Both the position numbers and the translations under genes were made by a program. A stretch of 64,000 nucleotides of DNA from Frondihabitans sp. PAMC 28766 (GTDB taxonomy: Bacteria > Actinomycetota > Actinomycetes > Actinomycetales > Microbacteriaceae): NCBI RefSeq assembly GCF_001577365.1, contig NZ_CP014513.1:3534001-3598000 (forward strand). The letters run 5' to 3'. The notes under the pieces are model-generated. The model did not search any database and was not told where the DNA came from. It was given only the letters and a program-made list of their open reading frames with translations. Shown here piece by piece: positions 8,378 through 17,721 of this stretch (position 1 is the first letter of the stretch; every line of letters begins with the position of its first letter).

Positions 8378-9483
8378 AGCTCGGCGGCGCTGAACGTGCG
8401 CAGGTTCGTGTCGCCGCCCTCGTCCTGCACGACGACGATGTGCGAGCGGTCGAGGTTGGCCATCCACGTGACGCCGGGGTGGTCGAGCTCGTCGCGGGGC
8501 ACGCCGCGCGACGCCCCGTCGTCGGACAGCGGCAGGTCGAGCGCCTCCTGCCCGGCGATGGACGACGCCGGGATCTTGAGCAGCGGGTGGCGGGTGTTCG
8601 AGACGAGCAGGTACTCCTCGCCGTCGCGGTCGTACGAGACGATGCTGAACGGCTGGTTCATCGGGCCGAGCTCGGCGACTGTGCGCCCGCGGACGAGGCC
8701 CGAACCGGTGAGGTCGGCGACGGAGAACTGGGCCACGGGCGTGCACGTGTAGGTGGCGAGGATGCTCGCACCGTCGTCGAACGACGTCAGTGCACGGATC
8801 GGGGACTGCGTCTCGTATTTGCCGTGGTCGACGTGGTAGATCTCGACACTCGTCTCCGTCGCGGCGCCGTCGAACGGATAGCGGATCTGACGCAGCCGCG
8901 ACGTGAACTCCTCGTTGCTGAGGCCCGCGACGAACAGGGTGCCGTCGACCCAGGCGAGGCCGGTGATCGTCGAGCGCTGAAGCGGCACCTGGGCGATGTC
9001 GAGGGTCACGCCGTTGAACTCGCGCTGGGTGGAGTTCGGCTCGGTGCCGGTGAGGTAGACGTCCATGCGCTCGTCGTCAGCGGCAGGCGCGTCGTCGAGC
9101 TCGAACGAGGTGGCGGGCAGGGCGTCGAGCTCGACGACGCTGAACTCGCCGTCGGTGCCGACGCGGACGACGGCCGGGGCGGCTTCGGCGCCGTGGCCGC
9201 GCGAGACGGAGAGGTAGACAGCGTGCGACGCGGGGTGCACCGTGATTCCGCGGATGAGCGCATCGGCGGGTTCGACCCCGAGCAGCGAAGCGACCTTCGT
9301 GCCGAGGTGGTCGACGCGCACCTCGGCGTCGGCCGCAGGCGTCTCGGCAGGCAATTGGAAGGCGAAGACCGTCGCCTTGGCGACGTCTGCCGCGAAGAGC
9401 ACCGCGGTGCCGTCGGCGGCGAGGTCGGGCGCGAAGAGAACGGGCCCTGCCGAGAGAAGAGTGGATGGAACGGTGAGCGTCAC
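8374..9483 (-). CDS. Unknown protein, probable beta-propeller
   Basis: 369 residues. Repeated blocks such as VRGITVHPASHAVYLSVSRG, ITGLAWVDGTLFVAGLSN, YLLVSNTRHPLLKI and SHIVVVQDEGG follow the strand spacing of six- or seven-bladed propellers of the YncE/SMP-30 type, without a recognisable catalytic motif. No signal peptide. The GTG at 9483 has an AAGGAG site eight bases upstream; longer Arg-rich extensions are rejected. It is translationally coupled to the Ig-like gene downstream, so the pair probably acts together. Function unknown. Confidence 0.75.
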   Translation of the reverse strand: MTLTVPSTLLSAGPVLFAPDLAADGTAVLFAADVAKATVFAFQLPAETPAADAEVRVDHLGTKVASLLGVEPADALIRGITVHPASHAVYLSVSRGHGAEAAPAVVRVGTDGEFSVVELDALPATSFELDDAPAADDERMDVYLTGTEPNSTQREFNGVTLDIAQVPLQRSTITGLAWVDGTLFVAGLSNEEFTSRLRQIRYPFDGAATETSVEIYHVDHGKYETQSPIRALTSFDDGASILATYTCTPVAQFSVADLTGSGLVRGRTVAELGPMNQPFSIVSYDRDGEEYLLVSNTRHPLLKIPASSIAGQEALDLPLSDDGASRGVPRDELDHPGVTWMANLDRSHIVVVQDEGGDTNLRTFSAAEL

Positions 9484-9635
9484 TGCGGTCTCCTTGTTCT
9501 GGCGGGGGTCGGGCGGCCCTCGCGATCGGTTGCAGGCTACGCCTCGAGGGTTGCGCCGAGCTGTCCTCTCGGCGCACGCGCCGCGTGGCGCCGGAGCCCT
9601 ACAGTGGCAGCACGACAACGAACCGAGGAGGACCC

Positions 9636-10289
9636 GTGTCGAAAGTCCGCGTGCACAATTTCGCCATCTCGATCGACGGGTTCGGCACGGGCGCCGACCA
9701 GTCGCTCGAAGCACCGTTCGGCCACGCCGACGGCCGGCTCATGCAGTGGTTCATGGGCACGCCGACCTTTCGGGCCATGCAGGGTCAGCCCGGCGGCACC
9801 GAGGGTGTCGACGAGGAGTTCGCCAGCCAGTGGGCCACCGGCATCGGCGCCGAGATCATGGGCCGCAACAAGTTCGGCCCGCAGCGCGGCGAATGGCCCG
9901 ACGACGGCTGGAAGGGCTGGTGGGACGACGACCCGCCCTTCCACACCCCGGTCTTCGTGCTCACGCACTTCCCCAAGCCGCGCCTCGAGATGGCGGGCGG
10001 CACGACCTTCCACTTCATCGACGCCACGCCCGCGGACGCACTCGCCCAGGCGCGCGAAGCAGCGGGCGACGCCGACATCAGGATCGGGGGCGGAGTCGAG
10101 ACCGTCCGTGAGTTCCTGGCCGCCGACCTCGTCGACCACCTGCACCTCGTCGTCGTGCCGATCGTGCTCGGTCGTGGCGAGCGGCTCTGGGACGGCCTCG
10201 AAGGGCTGGAGGAGCGATTCACGACGGAAGCGGTCTCCTCGCCCAGCGGCGTGACGCACCTGACGTTCACGCGCCGCGAGCGCGACTGA
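9636..10289 (+). CDS. Dihydrofolate reductase/RibD C-terminal family protein
   Basis: A 217-residue NADPH-dependent reductase-fold protein of the RibD C-terminal/DHFR family. The start VRVHNFAISIDGFGTG and the C-terminal DADIRIGGGVETVREFLAADLVDHLHLVVVPIVLGRGERLW are diagnostic; the GGG segment binds the cofactor phosphate. The GTG at 9636 follows a GAGGAGG site, making this start secure. It is monocistronic and divergent from the propeller gene. The family is large in actinobacteria and most members have no assigned substrate. Confidence 0.88.
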   Translation: MSKVRVHNFAISIDGFGTGADQSLEAPFGHADGRLMQWFMGTPTFRAMQGQPGGTEGVDEEFASQWATGIGAEIMGRNKFGPQRGEWPDDGWKGWWDDDPPFHTPVFVLTHFPKPRLEMAGGTTFHFIDATPADALAQAREAAGDADIRIGGGVETVREFLAADLVDHLHLVVVPIVLGRGERLWDGLEGLEERFTTEAVSSPSGVTHLTFTRRERD

Positions 10290-10329
10290 CGTCAGGCCGC
10301 AGCGTCGACGTCAGGCCGACGCGGCGATG

Positions 10330-12283
10330 TCAGATCTCGACGTCGTTGCCCATCGTGACGGTGCGCCCGGGCGGCAGCATGAACCGCGCCGCGGGGTCGG
10401 CCGCGTTGTGCGCAAGGGCCACGAAGAGCTTCTTGCGCCACGCCACCATGCCGTGGCTGCCACGTGTCAGCCGAAGGCCGCCGCGCGAGATGAAGTACGA
10501 CGCGTCGTCCATGGCGTCCGGTTCGACGTCGAGGACCTCGCTGAGGCACGCCGCGTGCAGGGCGAACGGCAGATCCTGGTCGTCCGAGAAGCCGAACTTC
10601 ACGGTCACGTGCTCGATGCCGTCGTCGGTGTAGCCGAGGTCGTCACGCGTGAACGCCTTCGAATGCGGCACATGCGGCACGTTGGCCGTGTGCACCGACA
10701 CGATGATCACGCGGTCGTGCATCACGTGGTTGTGCTCGACGTTGGCCCGGAGGGCGAGTGGCGTCGTGTCTTTGTTGGGGTGCGGGAAGATCGCGACGCC
10801 CTGGACCCGGGGCACGCGCGTCGTGTTGACCTGCTCGATGAAGTCCTCGAGCGGCCCCTCGAGCTCTTCGCGCTGATCCTGGACGAGCTGCCGTCCGCGA
10901 CGCCAGGTCGTCATGACCGTGATGACGGACAGGGCGATGAGCAACGGCACCCATCCGCCGTGGACGATCTTCGAGAGGTTGCCCGCGAGGAAGGTCAGCT
11001 CGAGCCCGCCGAAGACCACCGCCGCGAGGATCGTCTTCCAGAGGCGCCAGTGCCAGAGCTGCCGCGAGACGAGCAGGAGCAACAGCGTGTCGACGACGAG
11101 CGCGCCGGTGACCGAGACCCGTACGCGGTGGTCAGCGCAGCGGACGAGCGGAACGCGAGCATGATGGCCATCACGCCGATGAACAGCAACAGGTTGACAG
11201 CGGGCAGGTAGATCTGGCCGCCCTCCTCCTTCGAGGTCTGCCGGATCGTCAGCGGCGGCAGCAGCCCCACTTGCACGGCCTGCCGCGTCAGCGAGAAGGC
11301 GCCCGAGATGACGGCCTGGCTGGCGATGACCGTCGCGGCCGTGGCCAGGATCACGACGGGGAGCTGGAGCCCGTTCGGGAACAGCATGAAGAACGGATCC
11401 TTCGTGGCCCCCGGCTCGTTGAGCACGAGAGCGCCCTGCCCGAGGTAATTGATGACCAGAGCGGGGAACACGACGAAGAACCACGCGCGGCGGATGGGCA
11501 CCCGACCGAAGTGGCCCATGTCGGCGTACAGGGCTTCGGCCCCGTGATGACGAGGACGACGGCGCCGATGGCCACGAAGGTGATGTACGGGTGGGCGAAG
11601 ACGAAGATGATGGCCCAGGTCGGCGAGATGCCCTGCAGCACGTCGGGGTGCTTGACGATCATCGGCACGCCGGCCACGGCGATCACGACGAACCACAGCA
11701 GCATGATCGGGCCGAAGGCGGCCCCGACCTTGCCGGTTCCGAAGCGTTGCACCAGGAACAGCAGGATCAGGATCACCGCGGCGATCGGCACGACGAGATG
11801 GCCGATCGATGGCGCAGCCGTCCCGAGCCCCTCCACCGCCGAGAGCACCGAGACGGCCGGCGTGATGACCGAGTCTCCGTAGAAGAGCGAGACCCCGACG
11901 ATGCCGATGACGAGGAAGATCGCGGCTCCACCGCGCCGTTTCGAGTAGAGCCGGCGAGCCAGCGCTGCCAACGCCATGACCCCGCCCTCGCCGTTGTTGT
12001 CGGCTCGCATGAGCACGAGGACGTATTTGAACGAGACGACGATCGTCATACTCCAGAACATCATCGAGATGACGCCGTAGACGTCCTCGCGAACCGCGTG
12101 CACCGCGCCGCCGTCGATGGTGAAGACCGTGCGGAGCGCGTAGAGGGGGCTCGTCCCGATGTCGCCGAACACGACGCCGAGAGCGACGAGCGCCAGGCCC
12201 GTGACTCCCTTGTGCCCGTGCCCGCCGGATCCGGCATCGTCCGATTGTGTCGCTGCGGGCGCAGGCGTACGGGTCTCGGTCAC
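10330..12283 (-). pseudogene. kup: Kup potassium uptake transporter, two frameshifts
   Basis: A KUP/HAK/KT potassium-proton symporter in three reading frames. Frame 1 (from the GTG at 12283) has the signature [15 protein letters not shown] and helices up to VLVITG. Frame 2 resumes at [20 protein letters not shown] and runs to LTTAYG. Frame 3 resumes at [12 protein letters not shown] and continues through the cytoplasmic C-terminal domain to 10330. Adding one base in the C run at 11540-11543 (plus strand) and one in 11118-11120 restores a protein of about 651 residues, the normal Kup length. Nothing else looks damaged, so these may be base-calling errors rather than true mutations. If real, the transporter is inactive. 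Confidence 0.88.
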
Positions 12284-12433
12284 GCGTCATCACTCCAGAT
12301 CCGGCCGTGCAGGTGGCGGCTCCGATCATCCTGCCACCGTCGACGGCGAATGCCCGCCGAAGTCGGCGCGCCACGATAACCATGAGGGTGATTCGGGTTT
12401 TCACTGTGAGTAACCATCACCACAAGGAGGATC

Positions 12434-12708
12434 ACGTCGTATCCGGACGTACCCGAACCCGATGTCCCCACCACTCTCGGCCGCTGGACGGCCGAGGCAG
12501 CAGGCACCTTCCTGCTCGTCTTCGGCCTCGTGTCGACGGCGATCTTCTCAGCGAAGTTCCCCTCTGCCGGGGGTTCGCGCCGATCGCGATCGGCTTCACT
12601 CTGACGCTGCTGCTGCTGCTGATCGTCTTCCCGATCGTCGGCGCCCTGATCGCCGGCTTCGGCTATCGGGCTCTCTTCGAGACGAAGAAGCGGGCTCCGG
12701 CCGCCTGA
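12434..12708 (+). pseudogene. Aquaporin (AqpZ-type) relic with internal deletion
   Basis: The first frame, 12434-12604, reads GRWTAEAAGTFLLVFGLVS, matching helix 1 of aquaporins, and then hits a stop. The second frame, ending at 12708, reads IAIGFTLTLLLL joined to IVFPIVGALIAGFGYRALFE, matching the start of helix 2/3 and the final helix 6 of AqpZ. Both NPA pore motifs and helices between them are gone. A strong AAGGAGG (12424-12430) precedes an ACG where the ATG is expected. Start loss, frameshift near the G run at 12569-12573 and deletion together mark a dead gene. Confidence 0.75.
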
Positions 12709-12730
12709 CGGAACGCTCTAGGGTCGTGGT

Positions 12731-13492
12731 GTGAACCGCACCGATCGGCTGTACGCCCTCGTCGAAGAGTTGCGTGCCGTCGCACCCCGGCCCCGCAGCG
12801 CAAGGTGGCTCGCCGAGCGCTTCGAGGTCAGCTCTCGGACGATCGAACGGGACCTCAACGCCCTGCAGCAGTCGGGCGTGCCGATCTGGGCTGAACCGGG
12901 CCGGACGGGCGGCTACTGCCTCGACGCGTCGCACACGCTGGCGCCTCTGGGGTTCACCGTCGACGAGGCCCTGGCGATCCTGATCTCGCTCGAGATGCTG
13001 TCGAGCAGCCCCTTTCGTGACTCGGCACGGTCGGCGCTGCAAAAGGTCGTAGCCGTGACCGATGACCGCAGCCTGACCGAGACCATCGAGCTGGCGACCC
13101 GCATCCACCTGCTGGCCGACGGCCCGCCGCTGGAGTCACCCGCCGCGCTGACCGGGGCCCTGCACTCCGGCCAGGTGCTGCGCATCGCCTACCGCGGCCG
13201 TGACAGCGCCGAGACGACTCGCGACGTCGAGCCGATGGGCTACGTCGGGCGCGGCCAGTCGTGGTATCTCATCGCGTGGTGCCGGCTGCGCGACGGGGTC
13301 AGGGCCTTCCGCGGCGACCGCATCCTCCGCGCCGAGCCGACGGGCGAGAGGCCGCCTCGGCGCACCCTCCGGGCCGAGGACCTCGACATCCCCTACGGCG
13401 ATCTGCGCACCGTCGCTGCAGACCCTGCAGACCCTGCAGACCCTGCAGACCCTGCAGACGGTGCGGGCGGTGCCGCCACGAGAGTTCGCTAA
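12731..13492 (+). CDS. HTH-WYL transcriptional regulator (YafY type)
   Basis: 253 residues. The N-terminal HTH_11 winged helix (RTDRLYALVEELRAVAPRPRSARWLAERFEVSSRTIERDLNAL) is followed by the WYL domain, with QSWYLIAWCRLRDGVRAFRGDRI carrying the WYL-like and Arg motifs that sense nucleotide or other ligands. The GTG at 12731 begins right at the usual start of this family. The C terminus contains (Ala-Asp-Pro) repeats encoded by a 9-bp tandem repeat. The VOC gene follows by 43 bp and is probably co-transcribed. Targets are unknown. Confidence 0.92.
   Translation: MNRTDRLYALVEELRAVAPRPRSARWLAERFEVSSRTIERDLNALQQSGVPIWAEPGRTGGYCLDASHTLAPLGFTVDEALAILISLEMLSSSPFRDSARSALQKVVAVTDDRSLTETIELATRIHLLADGPPLESPAALTGALHSGQVLRIAYRGRDSAETTRDVEPMGYVGRGQSWYLIAWCRLRDGVRAFRGDRILRAEPTGERPPRRTLRAEDLDIPYGDLRTVAADPADPADPADPADGAGGAATRVR
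13417..13461. repeat. 9-bp tandem repeat in the WYL gene
   Basis: Four perfect copies of TGCAGACCC plus a fifth ending in GG. The unit is a multiple of three, so copy-number change would alter the number of Ala-Asp-Pro units at the C terminus without a frameshift. Confidence 0.9.
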
Positions 13493-13535
13493 ACACCGAC
13501 AGGACGGTGTCGCCGACGCCGGTCACGATGAAGCC

Positions 13536-13907
13536 ATGAATCTCGCATCGATCAGGATCATCACCGACGACGTCGACCGTCTGGCCCGCTTCTACGAGGC
13601 GGTCACCGAGTCGAGCGCCTCCCGCCCGGCGCCCGTGTTCGCAGAGTTCCGCACCGAGACCGGCGTGCTCGCCATCGGCAGCACGGCCACCGTCGCCATG
13701 CTCGGCGACGGTGCACCCATACCCGGGCGCAACGACTCCGTCATCATCGAGTTCGCCGTCGATGACGTCGACGCTGATTTCGAGCGCCTCCGCGGCAGCC
13801 TCGACGACGTCGTCCTCGAGCCGACGACGATGCCGTGGGGCAACCGGTCGACCCTCTTCCGCGACCCGGACGGCAACCTCGTCAACCTGTTCTCGCGACC
13901 GGAATAG
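13536..13907 (+). CDS. VOC (glyoxalase/bleomycin resistance) family protein
   Basis: A 123-residue single-domain VOC protein with paired beta-alpha-beta-beta-beta modules. The opening IRIITDDVDRLARFYEAVT and the closing MPWGNRSTLFRDPDGNLVNLFSRPE are typical; the conserved Glu/His metal positions are partly present. Members include glyoxalases, dioxygenases and antibiotic-binding proteins, so the ligand is open. It is 43 bp after the WYL regulator. Confidence 0.88.
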   Translation: MNLASIRIITDDVDRLARFYEAVTESSASRPAPVFAEFRTETGVLAIGSTATVAMLGDGAPIPGRNDSVIIEFAVDDVDADFERLRGSLDDVVLEPTTMPWGNRSTLFRDPDGNLVNLFSRPE

Positions 13908-13996
13908 CCCGCTCGGGCCTCCCTCGGTCATGCCCCGAACGGGTGCCGACCGAAGGGGGGCTCGTGCACCGGCGACCTTCGACCTACTGTGGACAC

Positions 13997-14971
13997 ATGA
14001 CCGCACGACACCGCGCCACGCCCGTGCCCCGGGGGCGTCACGCCGTGCATCACATCTCCGCCCCGACTGCAGCCGTGCAGGCCGGCGGGCTGAGCTTTCG
14101 CTGCGCCGTCGTCTCGTCGTCGGCCGTCGTCGCCGTGGCCGGGCTGTCGATCTCGATGATCCTGCCCGCCGAAGCGGCGACCCTGCACAGCACGTCGCAC
14201 GCCCGCCAGACCACGGCTCACGTCCACGCCGCGGCTCAGTCGTTCACGGTGCCGAGCACCGTGGCCGTCGATCAGGTGGCCCGCGACGACTACACCGCGA
14301 CACCTCCGGCCGTGCTCGCCGCGGCTGAGGCCGCGAAAGCGCGGGCGCTCAAGGTGAGCGCGCCGGACGCGCTGACAAAGGCGGCGGCGATCGCGGCCAT
14401 CCTGGCGGCGCCCGTGACGGTCGTCACCTACAGCGCTGCAGCGACGGCGGCTGCCGCCGGCACGACCGCTGCCACGACTGCCGCTACCCCCTCGAAGCCT
14501 GGCGCCACCGCCTCGACTTCGACCACGACCACCGACACCGCCCTCAGCACCACCGGTGTCACGACGGTCACCTCCGGCACCGTCGCCGACAAGGTCGCGG
14601 CCGCGACGCTCGACTCCGCGTCGGCCACTGCCGACGAGATCGTCGCCGCCGCCGTGAAGTACGTCGGCGTCGTGCCTTACGTGCACGACGGGGCCGACCC
14701 GAAGACCGGCTTCGACTGCTCGGGCCTCGTCATGTACGTCTACGCGAAGTTCGGCATCGCCGTGCCTCACGACGTCGACGGCATCGCCGCCCTCGGCACG
14801 CCGATCGCCGCCGACAAGGTGCAGCCCGGCGACCTCGTGGTCTACCCGCACCAGCACATCGGCATTTACATCGGCGACGGCTACATGGTCGACGCGCCGA
14901 ACGTCGGCCGCGACGTCGAGGTGCAGGCCGTCTGGGGCAAGCCGACGTACGTGCACGTCGCCGGGGCCTGA
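13997..14971 (+). CDS. NlpC/P60 cell-wall endopeptidase, exported
   Basis: 324 residues. The N terminus is basic, then hydrophobic (VVSSSAVVAVAGLSISMILPAEAA), giving a signal peptide or anchor. A long Ala/Thr/Ser-rich low-complexity linker covers about residues 90-205. The C-terminal catalytic domain has Cys241 in FDCSGLVMYVYAKFG and His287 in HIGIYIGDGYMVDAPN, the Cys-His dyad of NlpC/P60 D,L-endopeptidases that cut peptidoglycan stem peptides. The ATG at 13997 begins just before the signal sequence. It stands alone. The linker is unusually uniform in composition but typical for secreted actinobacterial hydrolases. Confidence 0.9.
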   Translation: MTARHRATPVPRGRHAVHHISAPTAAVQAGGLSFRCAVVSSSAVVAVAGLSISMILPAEAATLHSTSHARQTTAHVHAAAQSFTVPSTVAVDQVARDDYTATPPAVLAAAEAAKARALKVSAPDALTKAAAIAAILAAPVTVVTYSAAATAAAAGTTAATTAATPSKPGATASTSTTTTDTALSTTGVTTVTSGTVADKVAAATLDSASATADEIVAAAVKYVGVVPYVHDGADPKTGFDCSGLVMYVYAKFGIAVPHDVDGIAALGTPIAADKVQPGDLVVYPHQHIGIYIGDGYMVDAPNVGRDVEVQAVWGKPTYVHVAGA

Positions 14972-15010
14972 GCCGCCAGGGCCGCCGACTCCGGTCGATT
15001 TACGCGCCAC

Positions 15011-15964
15011 TCAGCGACGAGCAGCAGCCACGAGCTCCTCGGACACCCTCCAGAGCCGGGCAGCGTCGTCAGGATCGAGCGCGTACGGGGCAACGCCACG
15101 GCGGATGCCGGGCTGATGCGGGGCCGCCTCGTTGCAGTCCTCGAAGTAGCGGCCGCCTGCGCCCTCGACCAGCGGCGAGACAGCCAAGAAGACCGAGGTC
15201 GCCGCGCCCTGCTCGACGGTCTTCACCGAGACGCCCGTGCTGCTCGCCACGCCCGGGGCGGCGGCGGGCGGCACGGAGCCCAGGTGCCTCATCAGGCCGG
15301 TAGCCGGGATCCTGCCGGGGTTGAGCGCATTGATCGTGATGCCGTCGGCCGCCCAGCGGCGTGAGCCCTCGACCCCGAACAGGATGTTGGCCGTCTTCGA
15401 CTGGCCGTAGGCCGCCCACCGGTCGTAGGGGCGCCTCTCGAACATCAGGTCGTCGAAGTCGACGCCGCCGTCGATGTGACCGACCGAACTGACGGCGACC
15501 ACACGGGCGTCGCCCGCAGCGGCCAACGCGTCGTGGAGCCCCGTTGTGAGGTGGAAGTGCCCGAGGTGGTTCGTGGCGAACTGCAGCTCCCAGCCCGCGG
15601 CCGTGCGGTGGAGGTCGGGCAGCGCCATGATCCCGGCATTCGCCACCAGGATGTCTAGGGCGCCGCGCCAGCCGCCGACGAAAGCCTCGATCGACTCGAG
15701 ATCGGCGATGTCGAGCCGGGCGACGTCGACCGGGTTGCCCGTGGCCGCCGTGATGTCGGCGGCAGTCTCGTGGCCGGTGGCAGGATCGCGCACGGCAAGC
15801 GTGACGGCAGCCCCCGCGGCCGAGAGCGCGCGAGCGGTCTCGACCCCGATGCCCGACGATCCGCCGGTGACGATGGCTCTGCGACCGGTCAGGTCGATTG
15901 CCTCGACCACCTGCAGAGCAGTCGTGTCCGCTCCGAACGGGCTCGTGATTCGACCTTCCGCCAT
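15011..15964 (-). CDS. Short-chain dehydrogenase/reductase
   Basis: A 317-residue classical SDR close to the retinol dehydrogenase/oxidoreductase group. The NAD(P)-binding glycine motif is TGGSSGIG (33-40), followed by ANAG (108-111). The catalytic residues are Ser160, Tyr186 and Lys190 in YGQSK. The ATG at 15964 follows GAGGAGG inside the end of the aldo/keto reductase gene; only 2 bp separate the genes, so they form an operon controlled by the divergent TetR. Substrate unknown, probably an aldehyde, ketone or alcohol. Confidence 0.9.
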   Translation of the reverse strand: MAEGRITSPFGADTTALQVVEAIDLTGRRAIVTGGSSGIGVETARALSAAGAAVTLAVRDPATGHETAADITAATGNPVDVARLDIADLESIEAFVGGWRGALDILVANAGIMALPDLHRTAAGWELQFATNHLGHFHLTTGLHDALAAAGDARVVAVSSVGHIDGGVDFDDLMFERRPYDRWAAYGQSKTANILFGVEGSRRWAADGITINALNPGRIPATGLMRHLGSVPPAAAPGVASSTGVSVKTVEQGAATSVFLAVSPLVEGAGGRYFEDCNEAAPHQPGIRRGVAPYALDPDDAARLWRVSEELVAAARR

Positions 15965-15966
15965 GG

Positions 15967-16980
15967 TCAGCGCCTCCTCAGTGTCGCGTCGAGCAGCGCC
16001 GGCGGCGCCGCGTCGTAGTTGTCGTCGGGGTTCACGTCGGTGCCGGGCGCCACGGTCTCGTCGATGCGGTCGAGTGTCTCTGCGCTGAGGACGACGTCGG
16101 CCGCGGGCAGCAGGCTGGTGAGCTGGTCGAGGGTACGGGGGCCGATGATCACGCTCGTGAGAGCGGGGTGAGCGAGGACGAAGGCCAGGGCGAGATGCGG
16201 CAGCGGGAGACCGGCTTCCTGCGCCAGCGTCGTCAGTCGACGGACCGCGTCGGCCTTCGAGGCGTTGGCGGGGACGGACACGTCGTACATGCTCGGACGG
16301 CTCGAGGCGCGGTGCGCGCCGGACGGATCGGCGCGCCCTGACAGCCACCCCGCGTTCAGCGGGCTGTAGCTGATCACACCCATACCGTGCCGCTGGGCGG
16401 TCGGAAGCACCGCCCGCTCGATGCTGCGGGTCAGGATCGAGTAGAGCGGCTGCTCGGTCACGAAGCGTCGATGACCGCCGCGACAGGCCGCCCACTGCGC
16501 CTCGACGATGAGATCGGCGGGGAAGGTCGACGAGCCGATCGCGCGCACCTTGCCCTCGCGCACGAGGTCGCTCAGCACGGCGAGGGTCTCGTCGACGGGA
16601 GTCTCGTGGTCGGGCCGGTGCAGCTGGTAGAGGTCGATCCAGTCGGTGCCGAGGCGGCGGAGGCTCTGTTCGACCTCATGTCGGATCCAGCGCGCCGACG
16701 CCCCGCTCTGGTTGGCATCGTCGCCCATCGCGAGGCCGAACTTCGTCGCGACCACGACGTCGTCCCGCCGCCCGCGGATCGCCTTGCCGACGATCACCTC
16801 CGACTCGCCCGCCGAGTAGACGTCGGCCGTGTCGATGAAGTTGATGCCCGCGTCGAGGGCCGTGCGAATGATCCCGACCGATTCGTCGTGGTCTCGATTG
16901 CCCATCGCGCCGAACATCATCGCGCCGAGCGTGATCTCACTGACTGAGATGCCGCTCGCGCCCAGGATCCTGCGTTTCAT
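15967..16980 (-). CDS. Aldo/keto reductase
   Basis: A 337-residue NADPH-dependent aldo/keto reductase with the (beta/alpha)8 fold. The catalytic tetrad is visible: Asp50 and Tyr55 in FIDTADVY, Lys80 in VVATKFG and His121 in DLYQLHRPD. The C-terminal VIIGPRTLDQLTSLLPA is the cofactor phosphate/adenine site. It is the first gene of the AKR-SDR operon. Two TetR-type palindromes lie upstream between it and tetR, so it is probably induced by a reactive carbonyl or xenobiotic sensed by TetR. Confidence 0.92.
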   Translation of the reverse strand: MKRRILGASGISVSEITLGAMMFGAMGNRDHDESVGIIRTALDAGINFIDTADVYSAGESEVIVGKAIRGRRDDVVVATKFGLAMGDDANQSGASARWIRHEVEQSLRRLGTDWIDLYQLHRPDHETPVDETLAVLSDLVREGKVRAIGSSTFPADLIVEAQWAACRGGHRRFVTEQPLYSILTRSIERAVLPTAQRHGMGVISYSPLNAGWLSGRADPSGAHRASSRPSMYDVSVPANASKADAVRRLTTLAQEAGLPLPHLALAFVLAHPALTSVIIGPRTLDQLTSLLPAADVVLSAETLDRIDETVAPGTDVNPDDNYDAAPPALLDATLRRR

Positions 16981-17005
16981 CGTTCGGACGCCTTCTTTCG
17001 TCTTA

Positions 17006-17054
17006 AACGGAGTAAGCTCCGTTAAAATCGAGACTAAACGAAGTAGACTCCGTT
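17006..17054. promoter_or_regulatory. Two TetR operator-like inverted repeats
   Basis: AACGGAGTAAGCTCCGTT (17006-17023) and AACGAAGTAGACTCCGTT (17037-17054) are 18-bp inverted repeats starting 31 bp apart, about three helical turns. They lie between the divergent AKR and TetR genes. The sequence CTCCGTTAAGCAA at 17048-17060 recurs exactly in the operator region at 42339-42351. Confidence 0.75.
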
Positions 17055-17086
17055 AAGCAACCATCCCCGAAGACAGAGGTCACACG

Positions 17087-17671
17087 ATGCAGGAGGCTCG
17101 CCCCACAAGCCGCCGCGCGCCCCGGTCCGATGGCCGGGAGAATCGCGCGAAGATCCTCCAGGCGGCGGCTCGCGCTTTCGCCGTCGATGGCGCCGACGCC
17201 ACGTTGAACTCCATCGCGCGTGACGCCGGCGTCGGGATCGCGACGCTCTTCCGGCACTTCCCGACGAGGGACGACCTGATGATCGCCGCCTACAGCGAGT
17301 CGATCGACTACCTCTGCGCGGCCGCCGACGAACTTCTAGCGCGGATGCCACCCCTCGACGCCGCCCGAGCGTGGATGGGGCGCTACCTCGACTACATGAG
17401 CACGAAAGCGGGCATGGCCGACACCGTTCGCGCCCTCCTCTCGAACGACGTCGACAGCCGCGTGCACACCCTCGACCGGTTGCTCGCCGCGGTGGAGCTG
17501 CTGCTCCGCGCCGGGCGCTCGTCGGGCGCGGTGGTGCCGGGCACTCGCGCGGACGACGTGCTCGCCGCGCTGGCCGGCATCGCGGTCGTGGCCGGGCGAC
17601 CGGCTCAGCGACCGCAGGCGGATCGTCTGGCCGACCTGCTCGTCCGCGGTGTCGCGGCCTCTCGCGTCTGA
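17087..17671 (+). CDS. TetR-family repressor of the AKR-SDR operon
   Basis: 194 residues. The N-terminal HTH (ENRAKILQAAARAFAVDGADATLNSIARDAGVGIATLFRHFPTRDDLM) is typical TetR. The C-terminal domain resembles the group often found beside dehydrogenases. ATG at 17087. It is divergent from the AKR-SDR operon and lies beside two operator-like repeats, so it most likely represses both itself and that operon. Confidence 0.92.
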   Translation: MQEARPTSRRAPRSDGRENRAKILQAAARAFAVDGADATLNSIARDAGVGIATLFRHFPTRDDLMIAAYSESIDYLCAAADELLARMPPLDAARAWMGRYLDYMSTKAGMADTVRALLSNDVDSRVHTLDRLLAAVELLLRAGRSSGAVVPGTRADDVLAALAGIAVVAGRPAQRPQADRLADLLVRGVAASRV

Positions 17672-17721
17672 CATAGCCAGACCGCGGGCGGGACCGGTAA
17701 TCTCGAGGCACGGAGGCAGCC

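Noticed and set aside
12284..12430. c-di-AMP riboswitch in front of kup
   Set aside because: I looked for the ydaO-type conserved blocks on the minus strand and saw none; the leader is short and GC-rich.
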